From contig OY998177.1 in assembly GCA_963921935.1 (NCBI GenBank), positions 102,167,015 to 102,231,014 on the forward strand: a DNA stretch of 64,000 nt, written 5' to 3'. The notes beneath the pieces are model-generated. The model ran no database searches. It was not told where the DNA came from and was given only the letters and a program-made list of their open reading frames with translations. This DNA is from Galeruca laticollis. Taxonomy: Eukaryota > Arthropoda > Insecta > Coleoptera > Chrysomelidae. The translations under genes were made by a program, and so were the position numbers. Shown piece by piece: positions 1-10,500 of the stretch (its first letter is position 1; the number at the start of each line of letters is the position of its first letter).

Positions 1-783
1 GGAGTTCGGACAGTTACGACTCGGATCTGTCCATCCTGACCTGGATGCAATTCTTCTACTCGTCCCAGTTTCCATTTTAGAGGAGGAAGATCCTTGTCCA
101 CTAGCAGCACCATAGATCCAGGGGTTAATGACATATGTACAGAATTCGTCCATTTGTTACGATTCTGTAGTAGAGAAAGATATTCTCTTGACCAGCGGGA
201 CCAGAAATGTTGACTAGCTTGCTCAAGAGCTTTGTACTGAGTTAGCCTGTTTGTAGGAAATTTGGAATGATCAAGCTGTGGAATTGAGAGCAAGGAGCGG
301 CCAATTAGGAAATGCCCTGGTGTTAAGGCACTAAAATCGTTTGGATCGTTGGATAGAGGAGTGATAGGTCTCGAATTCAATATTGCCTCCACCTGTGAAA
401 ATATGGTAGCAAGTTCCTCAAATGTGGGATGAATGTTTTTCAATACCTTTAATATGTGAATTTTTGCCTGCTTAATTCCAGCTTCCCATAAGCCACCATG
501 ATGTGGAGAGTAAGCTGGTATAAACTTCCAACAAATTTGATTTTCCATGAAAAATTCTGAGAAGGCCTTATTTGTTACAAAATTTTTTAATGTATCAACA
601 ATATCTCTCAATTCATTATTTGCGCCAACAAAATTTAAGCCGTTGTCGGAATAGATTGTTTTACATAATCCTCGTCGAGATGTAAATCGCTTAAGTGCGT
701 TAAGAAAAGTAGCACTAGTCATATCGCTGATAGGTTCTAAATGTACTGCGCGCGTGGTAAAGCAGATGAACAGGCATAAATAT
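1..783 (-). pseudogene. BEL/Pao integrase, C-terminal part
   Basis: This is the same frame as the upstream pol, resumed beyond the 130-bp insert. It contains TTRAVHLE, the second catalytic Asp in YSDNGLNF (about 655-630), and the catalytic Glu in HHGGLWEAGIK (about 505-475). These are followed by the BEL-typical TPGHFLIGRS segment (about 330-300). The frame is open to base 1, where the window cuts it. Confidence 0.9.
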
Positions 784-913
784 TGACTGTCTCGACCCTT
801 ACTTCGTGGAATATGCTCATATTAGTGTTTTTAAATGAAACTCAAGGTCTCTAGTTAATTCCACAATATAATTATATTGTGGAATTAACTAGAGACCTTG
901 AGTTTCATTTAAA
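784..913. repeat. 130-bp insert built round a 92-bp perfect palindrome
   Basis: Bases 826-917 are their own reverse complement, with 46-bp arms and no loop, centred between 871 and 872. The insert is flanked by a 15-bp direct repeat (769-783 and 914-928) and splits the integrase. The arm motif TATATTGTGGAATTA recurs near 16430. It may be a tiny MITE, or a templated insertion made during break repair. Confidence 0.8.
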
Positions 914-928
914 AACAGGCATAAATAT

Positions 929-3900
929 GCTTTAATAATTTTTCTATTTCTTAATTTGCCATCCTTTATAAAAAACGGTCCAGCTACATCAACTCCAGTA
1001 ATGAAGAATGGTTGGTTTGGTGTTATTCTGTCAATAGGTAAATCGGACATTTTTTGAATTAATGTAGTTGGTTTTAATCTAAAACAGGTTACACACTTGC
1101 GAACAATGTTTTTAACGGTTATTTGCCCATTAAGAGGCCAATATTGTTGTCGTAACGAAGCTAAAATGGTTTGAGTACCTGCATGTAATTTCTTATGATG
1201 CTCATCTAGAATTATTAATTTAGTAAGGGGGTGTTTCGGATGAATGACAATTGGGAATTTTTTGTCATATACAATATTAGCTCTAAGAAGCCTACCACCG
1301 ACACGGATTAATCCGTCAGAGTCAACAAATGGATTTAAAGTTAATAATCTAGATTCTCTGGGAAGAGATTTTGCCTTTTGAAAAGAATGAATTTCCAGTG
1401 GAAATGACACTAATTGCGCAATTTTTAATAATGCCTTCATTGCATTATTTAATTCTTCAAGTGTTAATTCACCGTATGTTTTTTGCGTATCCTTACGACT
1501 ATAGTTTAAAAATCTGAAACACAGAGCTACAACACGCTTAAGCTTGTAGAGTGTTGAATAGCGAAAAAATATTGAATTATTAGTTTGAGAAATGTGTGCA
1601 ACTAGATTTGATCGCCGCTTCTCGGGAATTTCATTAGCAATGATCGGTTGATTTGGCCAAAATTTAATGTCGCATGATAGCCAAGGCGGTCCGTTCCACC
1701 ATAAAGTGTTTGTTTTTAATTCAGTTGCAGTTGTCCCCCTTGAAAGTATATCCGCAGGGTTATTTTTACTGGGTACATGCCTCCATTGTTGTCTGGTAGA
1801 TATTCTCAATATTTCAGCGACGCGATTTGATACAAATATTTTCCAAGTATTTGGAGGAGACGACAACCAAGCTAATACAATTGTACTGTCAGTCCAAAAG
1901 TGGACTGAATCTATGTTCATTTTTAAGGAATTTGAAACTCGTTGGTATAATTGCGCTGATAAGACAGCTCCACATAACTCAAGTCTTAGTAATGTTACAG
2001 TTTTGATAGGAGCAACGCGCGTTTTTGCACAAAGTAATCTTATAAGAACTGCACCGTTAGAATGAATTGATTTCACATAAATACATGCACCAAAGGAACT
2101 AAGCGAAGCATCGCAAAAACAATGTAATTCGGTGTAAGACATGGCTTTTAGTACTACTTGACGAGGTATTCTGATATGATTGATTTCGGATAGTTGCTCC
2201 CTGAAGTTAAGCCAACTTGTCTTAATTTCTGGAGGTAAGGGATCGTCCCACGCTAATTTTGATAACCAAAGCTGCTGAATTAAAATTTTAGCTCTTATGA
2301 TAATTGGCGATACAAGTCCTAACGGATCAAATAGTTTAGTCATAGATGATAATATAGTACGTTTTGAAACGTTAGAGTTGATTAAATCTTGGGTGTTAAC
2401 TGTATATTTTAATATATCTCTTCCAGCTTGCCAGCTAAGACCGAGAGTCTTACTAGTTTCCTGACATAAAACCTCGTATTTATCATGAACATCTAGATTT
2501 GTTTTTTGAATAATTCGAGGGTCGTTCGAAACCCATTTCCGAAGCTCAAATCCGCTTTGCTTTAGAATGTTGAATATTTCCGATTTAATTTCAATCGCAC
2601 CCTCTATAGATTCGGAACCCGTGATGAGGTCGTCTACATAAAAATCTTCCATAATGATTTGACACACGTTTGGATGTAAATGTTTATTTTCGATAGCAAC
2701 TTGTTGTAAACACCGAACCGCTAAAAAGGATGCCGCTGATGTTCCGTACGTTACAGTATTTAATCGGTAATGTTTTATGGGTTGAGAGGAATCCGCTCGC
2801 CACACTATTCGCTGAAGATCTCTCTGGCTTTCGGTTATATTGACTTGTCTGTACATTTTCGCTATGTCACCCGTAAGAACATAGTTATGTTTAAGAAATC
2901 TGATTAATATATCAAATAAATCTGCCTGTAACGTAGGACCTACCATTAAAATATCATTCAATGACACGCCATTACTGCTTTTGCATGATCCATCGAAAAC
3001 TACTCTTAACTTTGTTGTAAGGCTCGACTGCTTTATAACTCCATGATGGGGTAAGTAAAAAATGTTTTTTGTTAAATCTGTACTGAACGGATTGCTAATA
3101 CAGGACATGTGCCCTAATTCTTCATATTCAGACATGAATTTGACATATTGATCCTTGAATTCAGAATTTTTTGTGAATTTACGTTCCATCGCGTACAAAC
3201 GTTTGACTGCATTTTGCAACGAATCACCTAGGTTGACAATATTTTTTTTTATTGGTAAGTTTACTATGAAATGATTATTTGTATCCTTAGACACAGTTGT
3301 ATTAAATATTTCCTCGCAATTCGATTCCTCATCTGATACATGTTTTTTACCGGTGTAATCTTCAATTGCCCAAAATTTTTCTAATTGATTTTCTAACCTT
3401 TGATCATCATTGATTAAAGATAAATGACAAGAAGACCTAGCTTGATTTTTATTATCAAATATGGGACCTGCGATTACCCAACCTAGTACTGTTTTTTGCA
3501 ATACTGGAAGATTTTTGCCTAGTTTGATCTGACCTGATGATAACAAACTGTAGAATGTTTCTGCTCCTAGCAAAACATCGACTGATGATGAGATATTAAA
3601 ACTCTCGTCGGCTAAAATTATGTCTTTAGGTAATTGTAATGATGTTTTATTGAATGTGTAGGTTGGCAAAAACTCTGTGATTTTTGGTAACACAAGAAGA
3701 TGTAACTTTGATGAGAAATCGGAATTACAAGATTTAATGGTTGTGATAATTCGTTTGTTTGTAAAAGTATTAGTGCCGCCTACACCTGTAAGAGGGACAT
3801 TTAGGTCTGATAATGGTAACCCCAAATTTTCCGCTAAATTTTTCGTGATAAAATTCGATTGAGATCCGCTATCTAATAGGGCTCGACATGTTTGCCAACC

Positions 3901-4271
3901 ACCGCTACTATTTTTTATGAGAATGAGTGCTGTAGATAGTATGATTTGTTGACTGCTATTTATTGCATAATTCGATACTGAGTATGCATTGGACGAATGA
4001 GCTGCCTCGTTATACTCCTGCGCGGAAACGTTATTTTCATTATTTACACTGATATTTGCTGATGAGTTACTGTTTGCCGCATTTTCAAAATGAAGTATTG
4101 TATTATGCTTTTTGTTGCATAGTTTACAGCCTTGAGAAATACATTCATTAGTTGTATGATTAGATCTTAAACAGTTGTGGCATAACCTTATTTTGTTGAC
4201 GATGGGAATGCGCGACGCCACTGGTAAATTGAGAAATTGTTTACAGCTGTATAATTTATGTTGCTCTTTAC
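929..4271 (-). pseudogene. BEL/Pao pol: zinc knuckle, protease, RT, RNase H, N-terminal integrase
   Basis: This is one long open frame. Numbered from the codon at 4305, it holds a knuckle (CHNC...C...CKLC, residues 42-63), an aspartic protease active site DSGSQ (145-149), RT with YVDD (about 554), RNase H starting at FCDASLSSFGAC (about 730), the integrase HHCC zinc site ending CVTC (about 1040-1075) and the first integrase Asp in GVDVAGPF. The upstream end abuts the Harbinger insertion and the downstream end the palindromic insert. No internal stop is seen across about 1,110 codons, which suggests a recent copy. It is counted as a pseudogene only because it is interrupted. Confidence 0.92.
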
Positions 4272-4526
4272 AATGGGCGCGTTCAGCCACGCTAGCGCTA
4301 GGCATGCGCTGAGTAAGCGGTGGGCGAATTCGACCGCTAAGTGACAGCGCTAGCTCTAGCGGTCGCCATTTTTTCCAGCGAATTTATTTTCCGCTAAGCT
4401 GGGTCAGCGGTTCGTTATGTCAACACTCTGTGGGTAATCTGCGATGTCAACAACAACAATTCCAACCTCAAATTTAAAATTTCTGTTAAGTATTTAGTTT
4501 TTATTAGTATTTCATAAGGTTTAATC

Positions 4527-5434
4527 ATGGCGGAGAATAATGAAACGTATACTAATGTGGAATTTAATGTTGATGGCAAAATATTGAGTGGAAATATACC
4601 AACGAATATGGTAGAATTGTTGTATGAAGGTAAGCTATAATAATTAGTTGAAAAATATAACATATCTAATTAATGATAATAATAATCTTAGATGAATCAT
4701 TAAGGAGTAATGTAATGGTGCAACTACTGGAAAGCAACAGAGAAAATATAATTGACCTGGAGACTTCACTTGAAAATCCAAAAATGCCAGAAACTGTGCG
4801 AGACGACCAGAATTTTAAATGGACCACTCAAGCAACCAAATTATTAATTAATATTTACCATAGGGAATACGAAAATTTTAGGAATCCTAAAATCAAAAAA
4901 AGTACATTATGGAGCAAGGTGGCAAATGAAATGTCTGAACACAAATATTATGTTTCCAAAGTTGCCTGTGATAAAAAATTACGAAACTTAAAAGTAACGT
5001 ATCGTTCCATAAAGGATAATGCCTCCAAAACAGGTCGAGGAAGGGACAGTTGGAAGTTTTTTTCCTCGTTAGATGAAATTTTTTGTACGGATGCGACTGT
5101 TAATCGTAAGAATTTAATATCCTCAATGCCTTTAACATCTAAAAATAATTCCCCAGTATCTCCGTTGACAATTAACGTAGTATCTAGTAATGTTAGTCCT
5201 GTGTTGCCAAGTGAGTCTTCTACTTCTCAGTCATCTCTTGGTTCTTGTGCCAAAGTACAAAGTAGTGGGGTAAAAAGAAAAAACCGAAGCCTGAAAGATT
5301 TTCGGGTTAAATTTTTGTTTCACCAAAAACAGCAGTGTCAATATTTGGCGGAAATTAAGGAGTCATTTAAAAAAAATGTGGAAGTTCAAGAAAGAAGAAC
5401 CCTCATTCTACAAAAAGTATTAGAGGAATTATAA
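4527..5434 (+). CDS. Harbinger MADF/Myb-SANT-like accessory protein, two exons
   Basis: Exon 1 runs 4527-4629 (ATG to GAAG, then gtaagc). Exon 2 runs 4692-5434 after an ag at 4690-4691, and the phases match (1 base plus 2). The product is 281 aa. The second exon contains a MADF domain (WTTQATKLLINIYHREYENF ... WSKVA ... KNLK-type helix ... SWKFFSSLDEIF), and a basic, coiled C-terminus rich in Lys and Gln follows. In Harbinger elements this protein binds DNA and helps bring the transposase to the nucleus and the transposon ends. No stop or frameshift is present. Confidence 0.85.
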
Positions 5435-5684
5435 AAGAAAAGTTAGAATGATATTTACATTTTTTTAATTTCCTTTAGAAAGAAAGCTTTATTTTTTTGT
5501 TTTTTATTTTTAAAAATGCAAATTTTATTTTTTTTATCATATATGAGGTTGATTATTGTTTATTTAATGTACAAATAAGAATTGTGTTTAGTTAACACAT
5601 TTCATTTTTGTGGGTATTTTTTAAAGGAAATAAAGTTTCAGTCTCAATTTTGTTTATTTATTTACTATATTTATTTTTAAGATA

Positions 5685-6921
5685 CTAATAAATTTGTTCC
5701 ATAATAAGGTTTCTTTTTTGAACAGCTAAATTCATATTATCATCTTCAACTTCATTAAAGTTTTCTTCATTTGCCATTTCTTCAATTTCATGATCAATTA
5801 CTACCCCATCATCATCATCATCATCTCTGGAAATAATAAAATTGTGCAAAACGCAGGTTGCTGCAACTATGGTGTTTGCATTTTCTATATTCACATCTAA
5901 ATACTTTAATCGACGAAATTTGCCTTTTAACCTTCCAAATGCCTGTTCAATTTTACTTCTGGCGGTACTAAGCACAGTATTGAAATTGGTTTGCATGGCT
6001 GTTAAATGACCATTATCTCGAAATGGTACAAGTAAATTGTTCATCAAAGGATAAGCACTATCACCAAGGATATGAAAATTGTGATTAATTAATGGATGTT
6101 CTTGGTTGGTCATTAAATTATATAAAGGGCTGACTCTAAAAACCCTGGCATCATGAACACAACCTGGCATACCCACAAAAATATCTGTCAATCGTAGCTT
6201 GGAGTCACATACACCTTGGAGCACAACCGAATGGAAAGATTTCCGATTATAGTAATCAATGGGATTATTTGCAGGTGCTTTGATGGGCATGTGGCAGCCA
6301 TCAATGGGCCCAATAATTCCAGGAAAGCCGGTTCTATTCTCCATAATATTTGATTCTAAAATACATTTTTCAGGTGATGGCCACTGAATTTCTTCTGGAA
6401 TCATCTCATTTAATTTTCCACATACCTCATAAAATATTAAGTGCCCTGTTCCCTTTGAGATGCCGAACCTATCACAGCATGCCAAGTATGACTCTGGCTT
6501 TGCCATCATCCATACTGTGAACAAAATTTTTTTATCTGTAGAAATTATACTGTTTACATTCATTCTTGGTGATATCTGTTGAATGAGAATCTGGAATAGA
6601 AATATTAAAAGTGTAATTTTCGTTTACTTACAATGAATATATTAAATACAAATGTATACTTTCTGTTTAATTTTTTGTTACTTCCATAACATTTCTGGAC
6701 ATTCTAAAATGTTCATAAAAATCTTGCGGTGGGTATCTTGGAATTACTTCCTCGAAATAATTTAAATTCCTTACAGGACTTTCTGCTTGTCCTAATGCTA
6801 GTATTTCCACATATTCTTCTGGTGTTTCTATTAGAGGTAGAATCAATTCCACAACATTATCCACAATATTATTTTCATTCGCAAGTTCTTCCAAGATTAA
6901 GAAATTTAAAAGGTTTTCCAT
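5685..6921 (-). CDS. Harbinger DDE transposase (DDE_Tnp_4), two exons
   Basis: Exon 1 is 6921-6682 (80 codons) and exon 2 is 6590-5685, giving 381 aa. The intron has an atypical but usable donor (gtaaca) and a good cag acceptor. Joining in phase 0 links the DFYEHFRMSRNVME segment to the LIQQISPR helix, as expected for the family. The catalytic triad is visible: Asp in IGPIDGCHMPI, Asp in ILGDSAYPL, and Glu in SKIEQAFGRLKGKF. The acidic C-terminus has a run of Asp. It cuts and pastes the element at three-base targets. The gene is intact and, with the MADF gene, could make this copy autonomous. Confidence 0.88.
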
Positions 6922-7070
6922 GCCCTTTGTATTTAGAACTTAAAAGGTTATGTAATGTGTTTATCTGTTTGTCACAGGGCATCAAAGCATAGTCGTTCAG
7001 CCACCTTCAAGCGCTTTCACAGAGCGCCGCTGCTAGCGCTAACTTTGCGCTAGCGTGGCTGAACGCGCCC

Positions 7071-8207
7071 AATGAGGACATGTTTGAGGAAATGTTGAGA
7101 CGTGTGAGCTTGACTTTAGATAATTTGATTGTTTTTTAGGATATGTTTGCTTATTAAAGTTAGTTTGATTCTTGTAGCTTGAATAATCCGTTTTAGTATG
7201 ATAGTCACTTTGCTTTGTTTTTGAATGATAATTTTCATCACTTAATACTTTAGTATGATTGTACCGATTTTCTCTTTTTTCAAATAACACACACCTATCT
7301 GATAAAAATGCTATTAGATCGTTTAATGTTGGAGACATGCTTTTCTGTGTAATAAGATATTCCTCCCAAGCATTTTCTGTATTATGGTCGAGTTTACGTA
7401 CTAAAATTTGTATTAAAATTGAATTCCACTGATCTACGGACTCGCCAAGTACTTTCAACGCGCGAACTCTTGTTTGAAAGTCGTCACATAGATTTCGCAG
7501 CGTATAACCTGTTTTATTCATAACCGGCAAGTCTAAAATTGCATTTACATGATTTTTTATTGTGAGATTTTTGTTATCGTATCTTGATATCAGTAAATCC
7601 CAAGCAACTGGGTAGTTATCATTGGTTACCTCTATTGACGCGATTACCTTTTGAGCTTCGCCAACCAAACAGCTTGTTAAATAATAAAACTTCCTAACAT
7701 TGTCAATTGTATTATCATTATGTACTAAGGTTATGAATAAATCCCTGAATTGACTCCATTTATCGATATTTCCCTGGAATTTAGGTAGTTCTAATGTTGG
7801 AAGTTTTATTGAGTTTTGAAGTGAAGAAGTAGACTGATTTTGTTGAGGCAATCTAGGTTGAGAGACATTTTGAGACGTACTTTGTTCATTTCTATGAGTA
7901 CTTTTGTTATGACTGCGTAATATTTATTTTCGAAATTGTCACGCTCTTCATCAGATTCTTCATTATCATTTAAATATTCTAACTGAGACTGAATAAAATC
8001 AAATTTATTTATGATATCTAAAATAGTTACAAGACGATTTTCTAATTCATTTATTTTATCTGTGTTTACAGATGATATTTTGTCATAGAACGTGATAAAT
8101 TTTGTTAATTTTGATTTTAATTGGCCGCGTTCAAATGTTAACCGGCGAATTTGCTCTTCCCTATTTGCCTCAATTTGGTTGTTTGGTTGGTGTTCAGTAT
8201 CAGGCAT
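7071..8207 (-). pseudogene. BEL/Pao gag (DUF1759-like), frameshifted
   Basis: Starts at an ATG at 8207 with a coiled, charged N-terminal part of about 100 residues. It shifts frame near 7905 in an A-rich stretch and continues through a DUF1759-like region (conserved LPKFQGN, FRDLF, KFYYLTSCLVG) to about 7071. There the Harbinger insertion cuts the first CCHC-like cysteine cluster. Gag would package the element RNA in cytoplasmic particles. Apart from the frameshift and the insertion the sequence has no stop codons. The two halves are out of frame with each other by one base, so this copy should not make full-length Gag unless the slip is programmed. Confidence 0.85.
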
Positions 8208-8393
8208 TATTATTAAATAAATCTACCACAAATTCTCTACTGAATGCAATAAAAAATTCGCGAGCTATTTTTTAAACAAAGGAATTAATGAAAAAATGGA
8301 ACAGACTTACAGGTTTTTTCCATTCACTCTTGCTAATGGCTTGATTTCTGCTGTGTTGTTACACTTCACACTTTGATTATTTGATGATATACC

Positions 8394-8410
8394 GTTCGGC
8401 TGAAGGACCA
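8394..8410 (-). other. Candidate tRNA primer-binding site
   Basis: Two bases inside the proposed LTR end, the minus strand reads TGGTCCTTCAGCCGAAC. A TGG start just after an LTR ending in CA is the usual layout of a primer-binding site. The matching tRNA was not identified. Confidence 0.4.
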
Positions 8411-8412
8411 TA

Positions 8413-8695
8413 TGTTGAATAATGATTTTGTTGTTAGTTAAGTGAACTGTAATTTCAATTCTTTATTTTACTCACAATACTTTATAAAAATGACAATTTT
8501 AATACAATGAAAATGAAAGTGCATCTTCTTGCCAGGATGCTCGAAAACCGACGACGTCTTGTCTCGTCTGCGCATGGTCCGTTGTGTCGTCTGCGCATCC
8601 CGCGTTGGCTCGTCTGCGCATCGCTTCACGCAGTTAGTTGGTAGGGATTGCAGTGGCCCAGCTTACAGTCGGTCAAGTGAATTTGCACTTTAACA
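8413..8695 (-). repeat. Candidate 5' LTR of the BEL/Pao element
   Basis: The 283-bp segment has matching imperfect ends (TGTTGAA on the left, TTTAACA on the right). On the minus strand it holds a TATA-like TTTATAAA near 8480 and an AATAAA near 8462. Three copies of CGTCTGCGCAT, spaced 23 bp, lie in the presumed U3 (8565, 8588, 8611). The second LTR is outside the window, so these borders are inferred from the ends and the adjacent primer site. Confidence 0.55.
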
Positions 8696-8791
8696 GTGAT
8701 ATCCTGGATATCATTTTTCCAATTAAGATCAGTATAACTGTGCAATGATATACAAAACCAGGAAAACTATATCTGCTGATCTTTACAAATA

Positions 8792-9009
8792 TCACTTAAG
8801 AAGACAGTTTGTTAGTGGAGGACTCCCTAGATTTAACTGTTCATTGACAACTTCATATTGTGGGTTTCTTAAATGTCTTCTAATTCCAATTCTTCAAGGA
8901 AATCCAGTTCTTGTTTCTTTTCATTAATATGCAGCACTTCTAGTTTTGTGTTAGGTGTCAATTAATGATTGGTGTCAAGTAGATGTTCTGCGTAGTGGGA
9001 TTTATCTGG
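8792..9009 (-). pseudogene. Penelope GIY-YIG endonuclease, C-terminal remnant
   Basis: This continues the endonuclease in two frames: AEHLL and then a charged helix rich in Glu and Leu (EKKQELDFLEELEIRRHL), ending in CLLK and a stop at 8792-8794. It is separated from the main ORF by an in-frame TAA and at least one further break. Confidence 0.7.
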
Positions 9010-10330
9010 TTATTTTAATCTGTATGCTCGTAAGTGTTCACTGTAACGGATTTCAAAATTCCTGAGGGTCTGACCCAAATAGACAGCATTACATTCTGGA
9101 CATTTGAGTTTGTATATACCTGACTTCTTTAATGGTGGTATTTTTGTTTTTACATTTAACAATTTTCTACTAACGTTACTTTCTGTTTTAAAAGAAATTG
9201 TTGTTTTCGTTGCTGAAGATATTATCTTTAAAATATTATTAGAAATATTTCCTGCATATGTGATGGTTTTATGAGTTTTTATTTCATCAGTTTGTTTAGG
9301 AAATATTAGTTGTAATGCCACTTTTTCCTCTTTTTTATTAATTAGCTTATTTATCATATCTAATGGATAACCGTTGGATGTTGCTATTTGTCTAATTGTA
9401 TTAATCTCTCTATCAAAATTGCATTTGTTCATAGGAACTGGAAAAGCTCTATGTATCATTGAATTGTATGCCGCTAGTTTATGGGACATGGGGTGATTGG
9501 AATTAAATGGAATTGTCACATCAGTCTGTGTTGGTTTTTGGTAAATTGAATAATCAAGTACATTATTAATTCTTTGAATTTTTAAATCAAGAAAATTGAT
9601 TGAGCTATTTTCTTCAATTTCTAATGTAAATTTAATTTTTGGGTGTAAATTATTGATGTGGTTGAAAAATACATCTAATTGTCGTTCACTACCCATAAAA
9701 CTAGCTAATATGTCATCTACATATCTATACCAAAATAAAACATTTTTCGAAATATTACTTTCAAAGATCTTTCTTTCTAAATTGTCCATAAAAATGTTTG
9801 CCAAAATAGGTGATATAGGGCTTCCCATTGGTAAACCTTCATTTTGAATATATATCTTATTGTCAAAAGTGAAATAATTTTGATTAATGCATACATCAAA
9901 TAAGTTAAGTATATCTGATATTATTCCTGGATTAATATTTTTATCTTCTAGTAATTTTCTTACAAGTATTAGACATTCTTTAGGAGGAATTTTAGTGAAC
10001 ATATTAGTCACATTGAACGAAATAAGTTTATAGTTATCTTGCAAGTTGATTGCTTTCAACTTTTTGATTAGTTCCATTGAATTTCTAATTGAGTACTGAG
10101 ATTCATATCCGTAACTCCGTAACTATTAAGTATATTGTTGAGCCTCTTTGCCAATATATTATTAGGAGCATTAACATAAGAAACAACAGGTCTAATTGGT
10201 TTCGTTATTTTATGTAATTTAACAAATATGTTTGAAGGAGATTCCAAAGAATCTGCTTTAATTTTTTCACCTTTCACTTTTTTGTATTGGGAAGAAAACT
10301 TCGTAATTCGTCCGAAGTTACTCCGCTTGA
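9010..10330 (-). pseudogene. Penelope-type reverse transcriptase with start of GIY-YIG domain
   Basis: The first part (10277-10068) has the PLE fingers motif KLHKITKPIRPVVSY. A frameshift near 10070 leads into 10077-9010 with RT motifs: MFTKIPP (motif A), GLPMGSPISPILA, and YVDD (residues 119-122 of the second part). The GIY-YIG start is SGIYKLKCPECNAVYLGQT. A TAA at 9010-9012 stops the frame, but related sequence (SHYAEHLL) continues in frame. Motif A reads FNV, where the catalytic Asp is expected (FDV in related PLEs), so this copy looks catalytically dead. Confidence 0.88.
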
Positions 10331-10500
10331 CGGTGGTTCATTAATACTTTTTCTCGTGTAACACTGACAATAATTGGTCGTATTCTCTGATTATTAACTG
10401 TTCTTTTACTTCTTCTATGTTTATCCACTTCTCTTTTTGTCCGAAGCGCCGCCTTCTTGTGAAACGAACTCTCCTGTGACGACTACTTATGGAATCTACA

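Larger units (their letters stand above)
4275..7070. mobile_element. PIF/Harbinger DNA transposon, apparently complete
   Basis: The 2,796-bp element has perfect 24-bp terminal inverted repeats starting GGGCGCGTTCAGCCACGCTA and a 3-bp target duplication AAT (4272-4274, 7071-7073). It carries the two genes usual for this superfamily, a MADF/Myb-like protein (+) and a DDE transposase (-), in convergent order. Both have open frames with plausible introns. It lies inside the gag-pol cysteine cluster of the BEL element, so it is younger than that copy. Confidence 0.93.
1..8695 (-). mobile_element. BEL/Pao LTR retrotransposon, 3' end outside window, with two nested insertions
   Basis: Read on the minus strand, this holds a candidate 5' LTR (8413-8695), a gag-like region, a zinc knuckle, an aspartic protease, reverse transcriptase, RNase H and an integrase that is still running at base 1. 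The domain order and the DUF1759-like gag are typical of BEL/Pao elements. The unit is broken by a Harbinger DNA transposon (4275-7070, AAT duplication) and a palindromic insert (784-913, 15-bp duplication). Both hits are clean: the reading frame on either side of each is in register once the insert and one duplication copy are discounted. A separate frameshift lies in gag near 7905. The 3' LTR is not in the window, so LTR divergence cannot be judged. Confidence 0.93.
8792..10490 (-). mobile_element. Penelope-like element (PLE-1), degraded
   Basis: Minus-strand sequence resembling Penelope RT plus GIY-YIG endonuclease, in several frames. It lies between the BEL LTR (ending 8695) and the 10501 inverted-repeat element. 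Exact ends and duplications were not found, and the 5' part (10330-10490) is only loosely readable. Confidence 0.82.

Noticed and set aside
1667..2065. 132-codon plus ORF
   Set aside because: Shadow of the BEL pol frame on the opposite strand.
8700..8715. GATATCCTGGATATC palindrome as an operator
   Set aside because: A lone short palindrome beside the LTR border, with no further support.
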